Shown: positions 1 through 9,452, counted from the stretch's first letter. The stretch: 64,000 nucleotides of DNA from Stieleria mannarensis (GCF_014154935.1 NZ_JACEHH010000010.1:151185-215184), one strand, 5' to 3'. Notes: generated by a model from the letters alone, not told the origin. Program-made: numbers and translations.

Positions 1-279
1 AAGCCGCAATGATAGTCGATGCCGACACGTGCCGTGGGACAGTGGCGAGGCTGATTATTCCTAAGCCGCTGGCCCACCCGCGCTGCATCATTCTGCCCCG
101 AATCATTCTGCCATCCCTGCCGTGGTTCCGACCGACGCGGCTGGACACCGTGTCTGAGTGGAGAGGTAGGAAGATTTGGGAGGTAGGGAAATTGGCTGCA
201 TCGAAGAGAGGGGGCGTTGCAATCTCTTCGGACAGAGTTTTCGCCACGTTCAAAGAACGGGGAGGGGCCGCTCGCTGAC

Positions 280-397
280 CGGCCTGTTGATCTAATCAGC
301 CGCACGGCGCTAGCCGCGGTTCTCGCCGCCGCAAAACCGGGGCTAGCGCCCATCGGTTAATCGTTAGCTGTTTCATTTCGACTAAATCAACAGGCCG
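280..397. repeat. Nested palindromic repeat, family A
   Basis: A perfect 12-bp inverted pair (CGGCCTGTTGAT at 280-291, its complement at 386-397) encloses a second stem: GGCGCTAGCCGCGGTT at 306-321 against 335-350 with one mismatch. The inner stem recurs at 37200-37258, so this is a dispersed family. It lies just beyond the 3' end of nnrD. Nothing coding is supported in bases 1-415. Confidence 0.75.
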
Positions 398-415
398 TGA
401 CGCTTCCCGCTGGCA

Positions 416-1288
416 TTAAAGGGACTCAATGACGTCCGGTAGGGCTTGCAGCAGTTCGGCGCAGGTCATGCCGGGTTGTGAGTGCTTGGTGGCTGCCGCG
501 TCACCGGCCAAGCCGTGAATAAACACGCCCAGTCGAGCGGCGTCCCAAGGGGCAAGGCCTTGTCCCAGCAGCGACGTGATGATGCCGGTCAACACGTCGC
601 CGCTGCCCGCGGTCGCCATCCCGGGGTTTCCGCTGTTGTTGACGTGCTCCACGACGTCGTGGTTGTCCGCCTCGCGTCCGACCACGACCGTCGGGCCACC
701 TTTGACGACGATCGTCAGGCCGTGTTTTTCTGCCAACGCTTTTGCGGCGGCGATCTGGCCCGGCCGATCGCCGGCCGACACGCCGGTCAGCCGCGCCAAT
801 TCACCGGGGTGCGGTGTCAGGACCAATTTGGATTGGTCGCGGGGCAGGGCAGGGCGGTCGAGCAGTTGGTGCTCGGACACCAGGTTGATCGCGTCGGCGT
901 CCATCACTCGGAAGCAATCGTGTTGTTGCAACAGTGCTTCGACGATCCGCTGCGATCCGGGGCCGGTCCGCATGCCGGGGCCGCAACCGATGGCATCCCA
1001 GGGGTGCACCGAAGGCAGCTCCGCGAACGAGGCGAATTGACCATCGTCGGTATCCGGCAAGGGGATCGTCATGATCCCCGGATGGAAGCCCGCAACGGTT
1101 TCCAGGCAGCGATCGGGGATGGCGGTCGAGACCAGTCCGGAACCCGTTTTCAATGCAGCGATGGAGGACAGTGCGATCGATCCGGCCATGCCACGCGATC
1201 CGCCGATCAACAAGACACGTCCGAAGTCACCTTTGTGGGCATCGGACGCCCGGGCGGGGAAGGGCAGGGGAGGTGCAGGTTGGGACAT
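416..1288 (-). CDS. nnrD: ADP-dependent NAD(P)H-hydrate dehydratase
   Basis: Cytosolic metabolite-repair enzyme that dehydrates damaged NAD(P)H hydrate using ADP (YjeF C-terminal, ribokinase-like fold). Visible family motifs are the N-terminal GDFGRVLLIGGS, the central LTPHPGEL segment and the C-terminal GNPGMATAGSGDVLTG substrate/nucleotide-binding loop. The start is taken at the ATG at 1288 (MSQPAPPL), giving 290 residues, a normal length for a stand-alone NnrD; the upstream in-frame extension resembles repeat DNA and is rejected. The epimerase half (YjeF N-terminal domain) is absent, so it must be encoded elsewhere. Residues near DRPALPRD are encoded by a copy of the polar G-rich motif at 841-858, read here from its C-rich strand. 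Family call is firm; the start is probable. Confidence 0.93.
   Translation of the reverse strand: MSQPAPPLPFPARASDAHKGDFGRVLLIGGSRGMAGSIALSSIAALKTGSGLVSTAIPDRCLETVAGFHPGIMTIPLPDTDDGQFASFAELPSVHPWDAIGCGPGMRTGPGSQRIVEALLQQHDCFRVMDADAINLVSEHQLLDRPALPRDQSKLVLTPHPGELARLTGVSAGDRPGQIAAAKALAEKHGLTIVVKGGPTVVVGREADNHDVVEHVNNSGNPGMATAGSGDVLTGIITSLLGQGLAPWDAARLGVFIHGLAGDAAATKHSQPGMTCAELLQALPDVIESL
841..858 (+). other. KOPS-like polar motif, two overlapping GGGCAGGG
   Basis: GGGGCAGGGCAGGGCGGTC-type copy with octamers at 842-849 and 847-854. The G-rich strand is plus although the host gene nnrD is on the minus strand, so its orientation does not follow coding direction. Confidence 0.7.
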
Positions 1289-1368
1289 GATGGCTGACGT
1301 CAGGAATAGGGGGTGGTTTTTGCTGGGGCGAAACGTTTGGCGATCTGCCACAGATCGGAGTGATCACC

Positions 1369-1567
1369 GTAGCGGAAGCCGCCAAGGCTTTCGGCTCTCC
1401 GCCGCTGGGGCGAAACGCATACGGATTGTTGGTCTAAGTGGCGGATTTGTTCGTAGCGGTCGCCGCCAAGGCTTTCGGCTGCTGAAGGCGGACACGAGTC
1501 TTCCAGCGTGGGCCCGCGCTGGCGTTTGCTCGCCGCGCAAACGCCGTCTCTCACAGAGGGAGAGAAA
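1369..1567. repeat. Dispersed repeats of families B and C between nnrD and larB
   Basis: Two family B units (GTAGCGGAAGCCGCCAAGGC type) start at 1369 and 1453. A family C unit at 1510-1567, with the hairpin GGCGTTTGC...GCAAACGCC followed by a GTCTCTC...GAGAG stem, matches the reverse complement of 63620-63676. The block is directly downstream of the larB stop and could end its transcript; that role is inferred. Confidence 0.7.
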
Positions 1568-1587
1568 ATGTCCCTCGGCGTGTTCCG

Positions 1588-2544
1588 TTACTGTGACCGT
1601 TCCAGTTGTCGCACGACCAACCCGGCCAGGTAGGCGGCTTTGAATCCGGCGTCGATGTTGACGACCGCGACGTTGGATGCGCACGAGCTGAGCATCCCCA
1701 GCATCGCGGTCAACCCACCGAGCGTCGCGCCATAGCCGACGCTGGTCGGGACGGCGAACACCGGGACGCTCAAGTGACCGCCGACGGCGGCCGGCAGGGC
1801 GCCTTCCATGCCGGCGATCACCACCACCGCGGCGGCCTGGCGCAGGTGCGGAACCGCGGCCAACAACCGCGCCGGCCCGGCCACACCGATGTCGTCGAAC
1901 GGTCGGAAAGGGATTCCCATCCAGTGCAGCGTTTCGATCGCTTCCTCGGCCACCGGCGCATCGGTGCTGCCCGCGGTGACGACGGCGACGTGTTTGATCA
2001 AACCGGCATCGGCGTTTGGGGTGTCGGTTCGGGGCAGCGGGCTCGGCGGCGCCGCGTCACCGATACCGACGGTCAGCGTGCGGGCGACCGGGTTGTAGCG
2101 GGCTGCCGAAATCTGAGTCCGGACTTGCTCGGCGACCGCCGGGGTGACACGCGTGGCGAGTGACGGCTGCCCGGCGGCCTGCTGGGCAGCGATGATCGAC
2201 GCGATCATCTGGGCCGGTTTCCCATCGCCGTAGATCACCTCGGGGAACCCGCAGCGGCGCTGGCGGTCCAGGTCCAGCGTGACGCGGTCGGATGTTGCGG
2301 ATTCGTCGGCGGTCGCACCGGTCGCCAAGGATGTCAATGCGTCGGCGGCACTCAGGCGTCCGGTTGCGACCTCGGTCAGCAGGCGGGCGAGCGGTTCGTC
2401 GTTCGATTTGGGGGGCGGATGGGGAGGCAAGGATGGGCCGTGGCGAAAAAGGGGAGCGGTCGGTGACGGGGCAGGGCAGGGCGGTCTTGCCCAACGCGGG
2501 TTTGCAACTCGGCGCCGCGCTGGTCCAATGGGCTGCAGTTCCAT
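1588..2544 (-). CDS. larB: LarB, nickel-pincer nucleotide cofactor synthase
   Basis: LarB carboxylates and hydrolyses nicotinic acid adenine dinucleotide, the first step toward the nickel-pincer cofactor of lactate racemase and related LarA enzymes. The C-terminal half is a clear AIR-carboxylase-like (PurE-like) domain with AVVTAGSTDAPVAEEA, VVVIAGMEGALPAAVGG and FAVPTSVGYGATLGG. The N-terminal FPEVIYGDGKPAQ segment is also typical of LarB. The ATG at 2544 gives 318 residues; the first 60 or so are proline-rich and poorly conserved and include a copy of the polar G-rich motif (2468-2485). No larC, larE or larA lies nearby, so the rest of the pathway must be elsewhere or absent. Start uncertain, family secure. 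Confidence 0.92.
   Translation of the reverse strand: MELQPIGPARRRVANPRWARPPCPAPSPTAPLFRHGPSLPPHPPPKSNDEPLARLLTEVATGRLSAADALTSLATGATADESATSDRVTLDLDRQRRCGFPEVIYGDGKPAQMIASIIAAQQAAGQPSLATRVTPAVAEQVRTQISAARYNPVARTLTVGIGDAAPPSPLPRTDTPNADAGLIKHVAVVTAGSTDAPVAEEAIETLHWMGIPFRPFDDIGVAGPARLLAAVPHLRQAAAVVVIAGMEGALPAAVGGHLSVPVFAVPTSVGYGATLGGLTAMLGMLSSCASNVAVVNIDAGFKAAYLAGLVVRQLERSQ
2468..2485 (+). other. KOPS-like polar motif, two overlapping GGGCAGGG
   Basis: G-rich on plus with octamers at 2469 and 2474, inside the N-terminal codons of the minus-strand larB. The flanking GGGCGGTC matches the copies at 841 and 10657. Confidence 0.7.
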
Positions 2545-2678
2545 GTTATCCAAACAGGGTGGTCCGGGCGAAGCCGACGTGGCTGGGTGTTCGCGGCCCC
2601 CAGTCCCGGTGGGCCGGCAGCGGCGTGCCCGGTGACCCGACACTTCCACTTGAACAGCATCAGCAAAGGCATTGGTTC

Positions 2679-3899
2679 ATGTCGACTAAAAAATGCGTTT
2701 TGGCCTACTCCGGCGGTCTGGATACCTCCGTCATCTTGGGATGGTTGCAGGACCAGGGCTACGAAGTCCATGCCGTGTATGTCGATTTGGGGCAGCCCTG
2801 TGAAGACCGCGATGCGATCATGAAAAAGGCCCGTGATTGCGGTGCCGCCTCGGCGCGATTGATCGACGTCCGCGAAGAACTGTGCCGTGACTTTGCCTTT
2901 CCCGTGCTGGCTTGGCAGGCCAAGTACGAGCAGATCTATCTGTTGGGGACCTCGATCGCACGACCGTTGATCAGCAAGATCTGTCTGCAAGTCGCTCGCG
3001 AGGTCGGCGCGGTCGCCTATGCCCACGGTGCGACCGGCAAGGGGAACGATCAGTGCCGTTTCCAATTGGCCGCCGAAGCGTTGGATCCGAAGGTCGAGAT
3101 GATCGCGCCGTGGCGGATCAAGGAGTTCCGCGAAGCGTTCCCCGGTCGAACCGAATTGATCGCCTACTGTGCCGAAAAGAACATTCCGGTCAAGGCCTCG
3201 ACGGCCAAGCCCTACAGCAGCGACGAAAACGTGCTGCACATCAGCTACGAAGCCGGTGAGCTGGAGGAGTTGGATGTCAACGGTGTGGAATTGGTCGAGT
3301 TCGGCATGGGCGTCAGCCCGCAAGAGGCTCCCGACGAAAGCGAATCGGTGACGATCGGTTTCGAATCCGGTGTCCCGACCACGCTGAATGGCCAAGCCGT
3401 CAATGCGTTGGAGATGGTCGAACGACTCAATGACATTGGCGGTCGCAACGGCATCGGTCGCATCGACATGGTCGAAAACCGATTCGTCGGGATGAAAAGC
3501 CGTGGCGTCTATGAGTCGCCCGGCATGACGATCCTGTACGACGCGTTGATGTACGTCGAACAATTGACCATGGACCGCGACCTGATGCACCTTCGCGATC
3601 GCTTGGCCCCCGAAGTCGCCGAGATGGTGTACTACGGGTTCTGGTACACGCCCAAGATGGACGCGCTGATGTCGTTCATCAAACAAGCTCAAGCCGTCGT
3701 GACCGGCGAAGTCACGTTGAAGCTGTACAAAGGAAACATCTCGGTCGATTCGCGAAGCAGTCCCAACAGCTTGTACGACGCCGAAATCGCCACAATGGAA
3801 GGCGGCGGTTCCTACAATCAAGACGACGCCGAAGGTTTCTTGCGGATCCAAGGCTTGCCCAGCCGCGTCCAAGGCTCCGTGACGCCTCGCAAGTATTAG
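2679..3899 (+). CDS. argG: Argininosuccinate synthase
   Basis: Joins citrulline and aspartate, with ATP cleavage to AMP and pyrophosphate, in arginine biosynthesis. The ATP-binding P-loop LAYSGGLDTSV is at residues 8-18, and the family segments KVEMIAPWR and MTILYDALMYVEQ are present. The ATG at 2679 gives 406 residues, the normal size of the family. The open frame runs further upstream but that part has larB-antisense character and precedes the conserved N-terminus. larB is divergent, and their starts are about 135 bases apart, so the promoter should lie in 2545-2678. No other arginine gene is in the window. Confidence 0.97.
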   Translation: MSTKKCVLAYSGGLDTSVILGWLQDQGYEVHAVYVDLGQPCEDRDAIMKKARDCGAASARLIDVREELCRDFAFPVLAWQAKYEQIYLLGTSIARPLISKICLQVAREVGAVAYAHGATGKGNDQCRFQLAAEALDPKVEMIAPWRIKEFREAFPGRTELIAYCAEKNIPVKASTAKPYSSDENVLHISYEAGELEELDVNGVELVEFGMGVSPQEAPDESESVTIGFESGVPTTLNGQAVNALEMVERLNDIGGRNGIGRIDMVENRFVGMKSRGVYESPGMTILYDALMYVEQLTMDRDLMHLRDRLAPEVAEMVYYGFWYTPKMDALMSFIKQAQAVVTGEVTLKLYKGNISVDSRSSPNSLYDAEIATMEGGGSYNQDDAEGFLRIQGLPSRVQGSVTPRKY

Positions 3900-3935
3900 G
3901 CACTTGGGGAATTGGTTCCTCGGGCGTTTGACTTC

Positions 3936-4240
3936 AATTCACCCTCCCTGGCAGCCATTGGTGGCTACACAACTTACCATGGCTCCCTTCTCCCCCGGCT
4001 TTGCGCACAGAGAAGGGCTGGGGATGAGGGGGCCGGCAGTCTGCCTAATGCGAAAGAGATGAGGAATAGATGCATCGGGGGGCGGCCCCTCACCCCCGGC
4101 CCCTCTCCCCAAAACAGATCGCGAGCATCGTTCAACCGCGATCCAAGTCTTTCGCGCGATCTGTTTTAGGGAGAGGGAGCCCTATCCTAATTTGCGAGCC
4201 GACTTGCATAGACAACAATGCCCTGTCAGGAGGGTGAATT
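3936..4240. repeat. Intergenic palindromic element with strong central hairpin
   Basis: The gap between argG and the DUF1800 gene (about 600 bases) is bracketed by AATTCACCCTCC (3936-3947) and its complement (4229-4240). Inside, a 22-bp inverted repeat with one mismatch pairs 4102-4123 with 4155-4176 (core AAAACAGATCGCG). It looks like a small non-autonomous element. Nothing recognisable follows in 4241-4503. Confidence 0.65.
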
Positions 4241-4503
4241 CGTCTGTCCGCTCGCTTCGCACGCGGGCAATCTAAAGCAGGGTCATGGGGGTGTGTCTCC
4301 ACCTGGAATGACTGCCTCGGCCCTATTCTGATTGACCCGCGCGCCGGTTTGGCTTAGCCTGCTTGGCGCGAATGTGACGATTACTCTCAAAATACAGGGG
4401 CTGATGTCGCCGTTCGCGTTGCCCGTGCGTTTCAAAACGCGAAGGGGTCTTTTCCGATCGGCTCGTGCGTTGGCAGAGCCGAATCCTTTGCAAGGTGAGA
4501 GCG

Positions 4504-6378
4504 ATGCCGTTGCGGACGAGTGCTTGGATCGGGGTGTGGGTTTGCCTGGTTTTCATCGGCATGTCGGGCACGGCAGCCGATGCGGGCACCTTTGAGGCAA
4601 ACACGCGTCGTGAGATCTCGGTGATCAAACGCAAGATTCGGGCCGCGCAGTTTCTTTCGCGGGCCACCTTCGGTCCCAACCTGCAGCAGATCGAGGCGCT
4701 GGCTGAACGGATGGGGCAGATCGGGACACGGCGTGCCTGTGAAGAATGGATCGATCAACAGATGGCACTGCCGGCCGGCTATCACCATCCGCTGGCATTG
4801 GACATGATCGCCCGCGACGGGCTGACGTCGACCCAGGGGGACGTTTGGATCCAACGTTACCGCTACCACGCCTGGTGGCACTGTGCGTTGGCCGGCGAAG
4901 ATCAACTTCGCCAACGCGTGGCTTGGGCATTGATTCAGATTCTGGTGACCAGCCAGGACGGTGCGGGGTTCAATGATCAGAACCCCGGACATCACAGCGG
5001 GGAAGGGCGGTGGCTTGGGCCGACACACTACTATGACTTGATGGTCCGGCACGCGTTTGGGAACTATCGCGAGTTGTTGGAGGATGTGACCTATCACCCG
5101 ATCATGGGTGTCTACTTGAGTCATATGCGGAACCGGAAAACGGACGAGGCCAGCAACCGGTTTCCCGACGAGAACTATGCCCGCGAGATCATGCAGTTGT
5201 TCACGATCGGGTTGTACGAACTTCATCAGGACGGTCGGCTGAAGACGGATGAGTCGGGCAATTTAATTCCGACCTACGACAACGAAACGATCAAAGAATT
5301 CGCCAAGGTCTTTACCGGGTTGGCGTTCAAGCCCCATCCCAACGCGACGGGGACGGGGCAGTTTTGGTGGGGCAACGAATTCGAGGCACCGATGCAGATG
5401 TTCGATTTCGAACATGAACCGGGCTTGAAAACCTTGCTCGGCGGCGAGGTGATCGGCAGTGAAAGCACCGTGGATGGGGATGCGGATATCGCCGCGGCGC
5501 TGGACAATCTGATCGCCCACGACAACGTCGCCCCCTTCATCTCGCGCCGACTGATTCAGCGGTTGGTCAAGAGCAATCCCTCGCGTGGTTACATCCGTCG
5601 CGTCGCCCGCAAGTTCGAAGACAACGGGCAAGGAGTCAAAGGCGATCTTGCCGCGGTCGTCAAGGCCGTGTTGCTGGACCCCGAAGCCTGGAGCGGACAA
5701 CGGTTGCTCGGACGCCGCCGACCCTATCAAGTGGAAGTGATTCCCCGAGGCACGGATTACTCGACGTTGACCGAACCGGTGATTCGCTACACGCGCCTCC
5801 TTCGCGGCGTCAACGCGACGAGCAATCATCACAGCGGACGGGCGATGTTGATGTCCCAGAATTACAACTGGACGCAAGAGCCTTACTTGTCGCCGACGGT
5901 GTTTAATTTTTATCTGCCCGACTACCAACCGCCGGGGGACTTGCTCGGCTACACACCCTCACGCCGGGTCCCGAACGGATTCTTGTCGTCGCCGGAGTTC
6001 CAGATCAAGACACCGGTCACTTCCAACCGCTTGGCCGGCCGATACATTTGGGACATCTCCAATCAAATGTCACAACAACGTTGGTCCAACAGCACCAGCG
6101 GCGTCTCTCATAACAGCGACATGATCTTTCATTTGGAAGACGAAGAATCGCTGTGCACCGAGGACGAAGACATGCACGAGCTGATGGATCGATTCGACTT
6201 GCTGTTTTGCTACGGATCGATGCCGCAGGATTACAAGGACCGGGTGGTCGAGGTCACGACGGCGGAAACGCAGTGGATGAAGGACAACGCCCAGTACCGT
6301 CCCAGGCTGGAAGAGTTTCGGGTCAACGCGGCGCTGATGGCCACCGTGCTGTCTCCGTTCGCCGCCGTTACCGAATAG
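4504..6378 (+). CDS. DUF1800 domain-containing secreted protein
   Basis: 624-residue DUF1800 family protein. Start at the ATG at 4504 gives an N-terminal signal peptide (MPLRTSAWIGVWVCLVFIGM, then a small-residue AADAG end), so export is predicted. The DUF1800 signature follows: AAQFLSRATFGP near residue 45, RQRVAWALIQILVTS, NYRELLEDVTYHPIMGVYLSH, NYAREIMQLFTIGLYEL, and the C-terminal VFNFYLPDYQPPG. Biochemical function is unknown. It is followed after about 95 bases by a DUF1501 protein, the usual genetic partner, so the two probably form one operon and work together outside the cytoplasm. Confidence 0.93.
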   Translation: MPLRTSAWIGVWVCLVFIGMSGTAADAGTFEANTRREISVIKRKIRAAQFLSRATFGPNLQQIEALAERMGQIGTRRACEEWIDQQMALPAGYHHPLALDMIARDGLTSTQGDVWIQRYRYHAWWHCALAGEDQLRQRVAWALIQILVTSQDGAGFNDQNPGHHSGEGRWLGPTHYYDLMVRHAFGNYRELLEDVTYHPIMGVYLSHMRNRKTDEASNRFPDENYAREIMQLFTIGLYELHQDGRLKTDESGNLIPTYDNETIKEFAKVFTGLAFKPHPNATGTGQFWWGNEFEAPMQMFDFEHEPGLKTLLGGEVIGSESTVDGDADIAAALDNLIAHDNVAPFISRRLIQRLVKSNPSRGYIRRVARKFEDNGQGVKGDLAAVVKAVLLDPEAWSGQRLLGRRRPYQVEVIPRGTDYSTLTEPVIRYTRLLRGVNATSNHHSGRAMLMSQNYNWTQEPYLSPTVFNFYLPDYQPPGDLLGYTPSRRVPNGFLSSPEFQIKTPVTSNRLAGRYIWDISNQMSQQRWSNSTSGVSHNSDMIFHLEDEESLCTEDEDMHELMDRFDLLFCYGSMPQDYKDRVVEVTTAETQWMKDNAQYRPRLEEFRVNAALMATVLSPFAAVTE

Positions 6379-6410
6379 CTCGTTACCGAATAGGTCGTTA
6401 CCGAATCGAT
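6366..6410. repeat. Three 15-bp direct repeats spanning a stop codon
   Basis: CGTTACCGAATAGCT-type units at 6366-6380, 6381-6395 and 6396-6410. The DUF1800 stop codon is in the first unit, so the repeat has extended the 3' end without changing the protein. Confidence 0.85.
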
Positions 6411-6473
6411 TGCCGCGGATCTTGTCGCTGGCAGCTGCCACTCCAACACTTTTCTCCCACCGGACCGATTGCC

Positions 6474-7913
6474 ATGAACCCCACGCATCGCATCCATCGC
6501 GAGCCACTTCGTCGCGATGTTTTGAAGCTAGCCGGAGGCTGTGCGGCGCTGACCAACACGTCACTGCTGTCCACGCTGTTCAGTCTGTCGGCCACCAACG
6601 CCGCCGTCGCCGCAAATGACTTGAGCGGCTACAAGGCGCTGGTCTGTGTGTTCTTGTACGGGGGCAACGATTCTTTCAACATGCTCACGCCGCTCGAGCC
6701 CGGCGAACGAGCCGATTATCTGGAAGCACGCGGCGGTGTCTACGAGGCGGGCAACGGCGCGTTGGGGTTGCCCGAAAACGAACTGCACCCGATCACCGAC
6801 AACGCCACCGGCCGCCGCTTCGGAATCCATCCCGGCATGGGGGATGTGCAACAGATTTACCAAAACGGTGACCTGACGTTCATTTGCAATATCGGCAGTT
6901 TGGTCGAGCCGACGACGATGGCGCAGTACCAGGCGCGAACGAATCTGCCGCTGGGATTGTTCTCCCATGCCGACTTGCAGCGGCACTGGATGACGTCGGT
7001 TCCGCAGACGCGTTCCCAAGTCACCGGTTGGGCCGGCAGGATGGCGGACCTGATTACCAGTCAGGTCAATTCGAACGACAGCATCTCGATGAATATCGCG
7101 CTCAATTCGGTCAACATGATGCAGACCGGTGGCTCGGTGATTCCCTATATCGTCACCAACTCCGGCGCCAGCGAAGTCGGCTGGTACGGCCAGACCTGGA
7201 CCCAGGCAAAGATCTATACCCAACTGACCGACGACGTACTGTCGCGGTCCTACGGAAATCTGGTCGAAAAGACCTTCGCCAATGCGAATCGCAACGCACT
7301 CGATTCGGCCATCGCGTTTAACGAGGCCGCCAATGCGGTCAACTTAAGCACGACCTTTCGGACCACCAACAACAACCTGTCCAGCCAATTGCAGATGGTG
7401 GCCAAAACCATCGGTGCGCGGTCGACCATCGGTCATTCCCGACAGATCTTTTTTGTCAACATCGGCGGCTGGGACAACCATGATGAATTGATCAACAACC
7501 AGCAAACCAACTTGACGCGGGTCAGTGAAGCATTGAAAGACTTTTATGATGCGATGACGGAACTGGGCGTTCAGAACGACGTCGTGACCTTTACCGCAAG
7601 CGACTTTGCACGGACGCTCAATAGCAATGGTCGCGGCAGCGATCATGCCTGGGGCGGCAACCAAATCATCATGGGCGGATCGGTCAAAGGCAATCAGTTG
7701 TGCGGGACCTATCCCGATTCGCTGGCCCCCGGCAACCCGCTGGATCTGGGCCGCGGTCGTTTGCTGCCCACCACATCGGTCGACGAAATGTGGTGCGAGT
7801 TGGCGATGTGGTACGGTCTGGAAAATGGCAACCAGATGGAAAGCATTCTGCCGAACATCCGCAATTTTGTCGGCAGCGGTCAGACGAGTTATCCGCTCGG
7901 GTTCTTGATGTAA
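6474..7913 (+). CDS. DUF1501 domain-containing exported protein
   Basis: 479-residue DUF1501 protein. The N-terminus has a twin-arginine-type leader (PLRRDVLKLAGG, then a hydrophobic stretch ending near ATNAAVAAN), so folded export through Tat is likely. Family motifs are LVCVFLYGGNDSFNMLTP near residue 55, the HPGMGDVQQIYQNGDL segment, the FFVNIGGWDNHDEL segment and DFARTLNSNGRGSDHAWGG toward the C-terminus, which place it in the alkaline-phosphatase-like superfamily. Start is the ATG at 6474. It follows the DUF1800 gene in the same direction, a pairing common in planctomycetes and proteobacteria. The substrate is unknown. Confidence 0.94.
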   Translation: MNPTHRIHREPLRRDVLKLAGGCAALTNTSLLSTLFSLSATNAAVAANDLSGYKALVCVFLYGGNDSFNMLTPLEPGERADYLEARGGVYEAGNGALGLPENELHPITDNATGRRFGIHPGMGDVQQIYQNGDLTFICNIGSLVEPTTMAQYQARTNLPLGLFSHADLQRHWMTSVPQTRSQVTGWAGRMADLITSQVNSNDSISMNIALNSVNMMQTGGSVIPYIVTNSGASEVGWYGQTWTQAKIYTQLTDDVLSRSYGNLVEKTFANANRNALDSAIAFNEAANAVNLSTTFRTTNNNLSSQLQMVAKTIGARSTIGHSRQIFFVNIGGWDNHDELINNQQTNLTRVSEALKDFYDAMTELGVQNDVVTFTASDFARTLNSNGRGSDHAWGGNQIIMGGSVKGNQLCGTYPDSLAPGNPLDLGRGRLLPTTSVDEMWCELAMWYGLENGNQMESILPNIRNFVGSGQTSYPLGFLM

Positions 7914-7919
7914 CGTCCC

Positions 7920-7978
7920 GTGGGATAGGCTTCCAGCCTGTCGGTATCCACGATTGACAGGCTAGAAGCCTATCCCAC
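7920..7978. repeat. Palindromic repeat, family D
   Basis: GTGGGATAGGCTTCCAGCCT at the left pairs with its near-perfect complement ending at 7978. The same palindrome is at 34561-34617 and in an array at 53419-53573. Here it separates the convergent DUF1501 and zinc-ribbon DUF1559 genes and may end both transcripts. Confidence 0.9.
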
Positions 7979-7983
7979 AGCGG

Positions 7984-8889
7984 TCAATCCAGCGTGTCGT
8001 CGGGCAATGGTTCGTTGCCGTTAGGTGTGACCAGTGCGGCGAAGGTCCGCGGCGGTAGGTCGTTGGGCAGGAAGTGGCCGCGACCGTCGACGGTGGCCAT
8101 GGTGACGCCGCTGGAGATTCTGCCGCCCGGTTCGATCCCGACCGTTCCGTTGACCACGCCTTGCATGGCCGTGTAGTCCAGGTCGACCGGTTCGGCCCAA
8201 CCGCCGATCGCGCGGTTGATCGGTGGCGCACCGGCAATCACCAGGATGGTCTGTGAGGCGTTGTCTTGGATCTTGTCCGGCGCTCGCGGGCCGGTCGGCG
8301 GGAACAGCGTTCCCGGGCCGGTGATCAAGTAGTATCCCGATTGGGTGCCGGCGCGATTGGTGTCGTTGGGGTGAATGTAGACCGACGGCATCGCGTAACT
8401 CGCTTGCAGGTTCAGCTCGTGATCCCACGGCTTGCTAAGGTCAAACTGGTCGTACAGTTCTTGTTCGCCCAGATACGGCAGGATCAAAACGCGCCAAGAA
8501 TGCATCGGCAGCCCGGCGCTGTCGCGGAGGGTCGCCGGCGGATAGGTCCCGTAGTCGGCCGCATAGGCGTTCAGTGCCGCCGCGATGCTTTCCAGGTTCT
8601 TGATCGATGCATTCTGTAAACGGATTTCGGCCAGGCGTGACACGCTGGCACCGCCGAACCGGAGGGCGGCAAATGCGATGCAGACCAGCATGGTCAGCAC
8701 CACGCCGGCGGCGATCATCACCCCGAGCGGTCGTTTGCGCTGGGCCAGGTTCTCGTTCGACGCCGATCCGGCGAAGTCGGGCAGGTGAATGGGGGCGCCG
8801 CACGAAAAGCATTCGCCGGACTTTCCACTGTATTGGTCTTCAACCTGAGTTTGCGCGTGGCAATGCGGACAGGTAAACAGGTAGGGCAT
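7984..8889 (-). CDS. Zinc-ribbon DUF1559-like membrane protein
   Basis: 301 residues. The N-terminus is a short zinc ribbon (two CxxC pairs, CPHC and CFSC, residues 7-30). One membrane segment follows (about 55-77), then a DUF1559-type domain with [48 protein letters not shown] and a C-terminal [15 protein letters not shown]. The prepilin cleavage leader of classical DUF1559 proteins is replaced by the zinc ribbon, so this one is probably anchored with the ribbon in the cytoplasm. The start ATG at 8889 is directly followed by the zinc-ribbon codons. Function unknown. Confidence 0.82.
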   Translation of the reverse strand: MPYLFTCPHCHAQTQVEDQYSGKSGECFSCGAPIHLPDFAGSASNENLAQRKRPLGVMIAAGVVLTMLVCIAFAALRFGGASVSRLAEIRLQNASIKNLESIAAALNAYAADYGTYPPATLRDSAGLPMHSWRVLILPYLGEQELYDQFDLSKPWDHELNLQASYAMPSVYIHPNDTNRAGTQSGYYLITGPGTLFPPTGPRAPDKIQDNASQTILVIAGAPPINRAIGGWAEPVDLDYTAMQGVVNGTVGIEPGGRISSGVTMATVDGRGHFLPNDLPPRTFAALVTPNGNEPLPDDTLD

Positions 8890-9005
8890 GAATGAACAAA
8901 CGCCTTGCGAGACGTGGGGTGCATGATGATGATTGACGAACGTGCCCGAATAGCCAAACGTCAGCGGCGTTGCGGCACGAGCGGTTCATTCTAGAGGACA
9001 AGACA

Positions 9006-9452
9006 TTGAAAGTGGTGTTGCAGCGGGTCAGCGAGGCAAGCGTTTCGGTTGCCGGAGAGGTCGTGGGCGAAATCGGGACCGGGTTTTTGGCCTTGGTCGG
9101 GATCGGCCATGGGGACGACGAGGCGGTCGTCCGCTGGGTGGCGGAGAAGACGGCGGTGCTGCGTGTTTTTGAAGACGATGCGGGAAAGATGAATCGATCC
9201 GTGATCGACGTCGGTGGCAGCGTCTTGGCGGTCAGCCAATTCACGTTGTACGGGGACTGTCGCAAGGGCCGTCGACCCGCGTTTACCGACGCCGCCCCGC
9301 CGGAGACCGCCGAGCGGTTGTACGAGTTGTACGTCAAGGAGCTGAAAGGGCAGGGGATTGGTGTCGAAACCGGCGTCTTCGCGGCCGACATGAAGGTGGC
9401 GCTTGTGAACGACGGCCCGGTCACGATGTTGCTGGAACGGGGGAAGGAGTGA
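9006..9452 (+). CDS. dtd: D-aminoacyl-tRNA deacylase
   Basis: Removes D-amino acids (and misloaded glycine) from tRNA; cytosolic proofreading enzyme. The 148-residue product has the family signatures SQFTLYGD (residues 77-84) and NDGPVT (135-140), which form the chiral-proofreading site across the dimer. The start is a TTG at 9006, supported by an AGAGGA ribosome site 7 bases upstream and because MKVVLQRV is the conserved N-terminus. The stop codon lies within the first unit of the 8-bp minisatellite at 9443-9722. A GGGCAGGG octamer at 9348-9355 lies in the gene on plus. Confidence 0.96.
   Translation: MKVVLQRVSEASVSVAGEVVGEIGTGFLALVGIGHGDDEAVVRWVAEKTAVLRVFEDDAGKMNRSVIDVGGSVLAVSQFTLYGDCRKGRRPAFTDAAPPETAERLYELYVKELKGQGIGVETGVFAADMKVALVNDGPVTMLLERGKE

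Noticed and set aside
9..278. 89-residue plus-strand frame at the window edge
   Set aside because: No motif, no ribosome site, basic composition typical of chance frames in G+C-rich DNA.
2376..3872. 498-residue minus-strand frame
   Set aside because: Antisense to argG, whose family identity is clear.
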